From an uncultured bacterium (lineage in GTDB: Bacteria > Desulfobacterota > Desulfovibrionia > Desulfovibrionales > Desulfovibrionaceae): DNA of 6,146 bases. Under the pieces are notes generated by a model that searched no databases, had not been told where the DNA came from, and saw only the letters and a list, made by a program, of their open reading frames with translations. Shown here piece by piece: positions 6,122 through 6,146 of this stretch. Both the position numbers and the translations under genes were made by a program. Where the stretch lies: contig CAJMRA010000157.1 in the NCBI GenBank assembly GCA_905215675.1, forward strand, positions 1-6,146. The letters run 5' to 3'. Position 1 is the first letter of the stretch. Every line of letters begins with the position of its first letter.

Positions 6122-6146
6122 GTTCCCGTAATTCTCCCCCCAGGCC

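Noticed and set aside
5934..6131. A 65-codon plus-strand open frame after the glycosyltransferase operon
   Set aside because: It starts with TTG, has no ribosome-binding site, and runs through the repeat and hairpins that recur at the left end. It is better explained as non-coding repeat DNA.
6095..6146. Possible start of a known structured RNA such as SRP RNA at the right edge (ends CCCCCCAGGCC)
   Set aside because: Only a short G/C-rich similarity is visible and the diagnostic loop sequences would lie outside the window.
1..6146. A whole-window mobile element bounded by the terminal inverted repeats
   Set aside because: There is no transposase, integrase or target-site duplication visible, and the interior is core metabolism with uniform composition. 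Dispersed 3' elements or assembly breakpoints explain the repeats better.

Overview
The window is GC-rich (my impression is above 60%) and holds two divergently transcribed gene groups that fill almost all of it. The gene content and order suggest a sulfate-reducing deltaproteobacterium of the Desulfovibrio type. A glutamyl-tRNA reductase, a CcsA/HemX-like membrane protein and a stand-alone precorrin-2 dehydrogenase in one tight operon is an arrangement I associate with that group. No ribosomal RNA or other phylogenetic marker is present to confirm this.

Minus-strand operon (3197 down to 62): precorrin-2 dehydrogenase, then a CcsA/HemX-like membrane protein, then hemA, then a 111-residue protein I do not recognise. 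The genes overlap or lie 1 to 5 bases apart, so they are almost certainly co-transcribed. HemA makes the first committed intermediate of tetrapyrrole synthesis. The dehydrogenase makes sirohydrochlorin, the precursor of siroheme, which is the cofactor of sulfite reductase. In Desulfovibrio siroheme is also the route to heme through the Ahb pathway. The membrane protein belongs to a family tied either to heme handling for cytochrome c or to control of HemA. A plausible promoter lies at 3241-3268.

Plus-strand operon (3411 to 5923): a GT9 (heptosyltransferase-like) glycosyltransferase, coupled by a one-base stop/start overlap to a CgeB-like glycosyltransferase. Together they probably decorate a surface glycan or a glycoprotein such as flagellin. 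The acceptor cannot be read from the sequence.

Both ends of the window carry copies of the same short repeat in inverted orientation (1-52 and 5976-6095). Each lies just downstream of its operon and in the same orientation relative to transcription. The right copy holds about 68 extra bases and is part of a run of four hairpins (5994-6121). This is the least explained part of the window. The window may simply be an assembly piece that stops in dispersed repeats. I see no defence system, mobile-element gene, CRISPR array, tRNA or rRNA.
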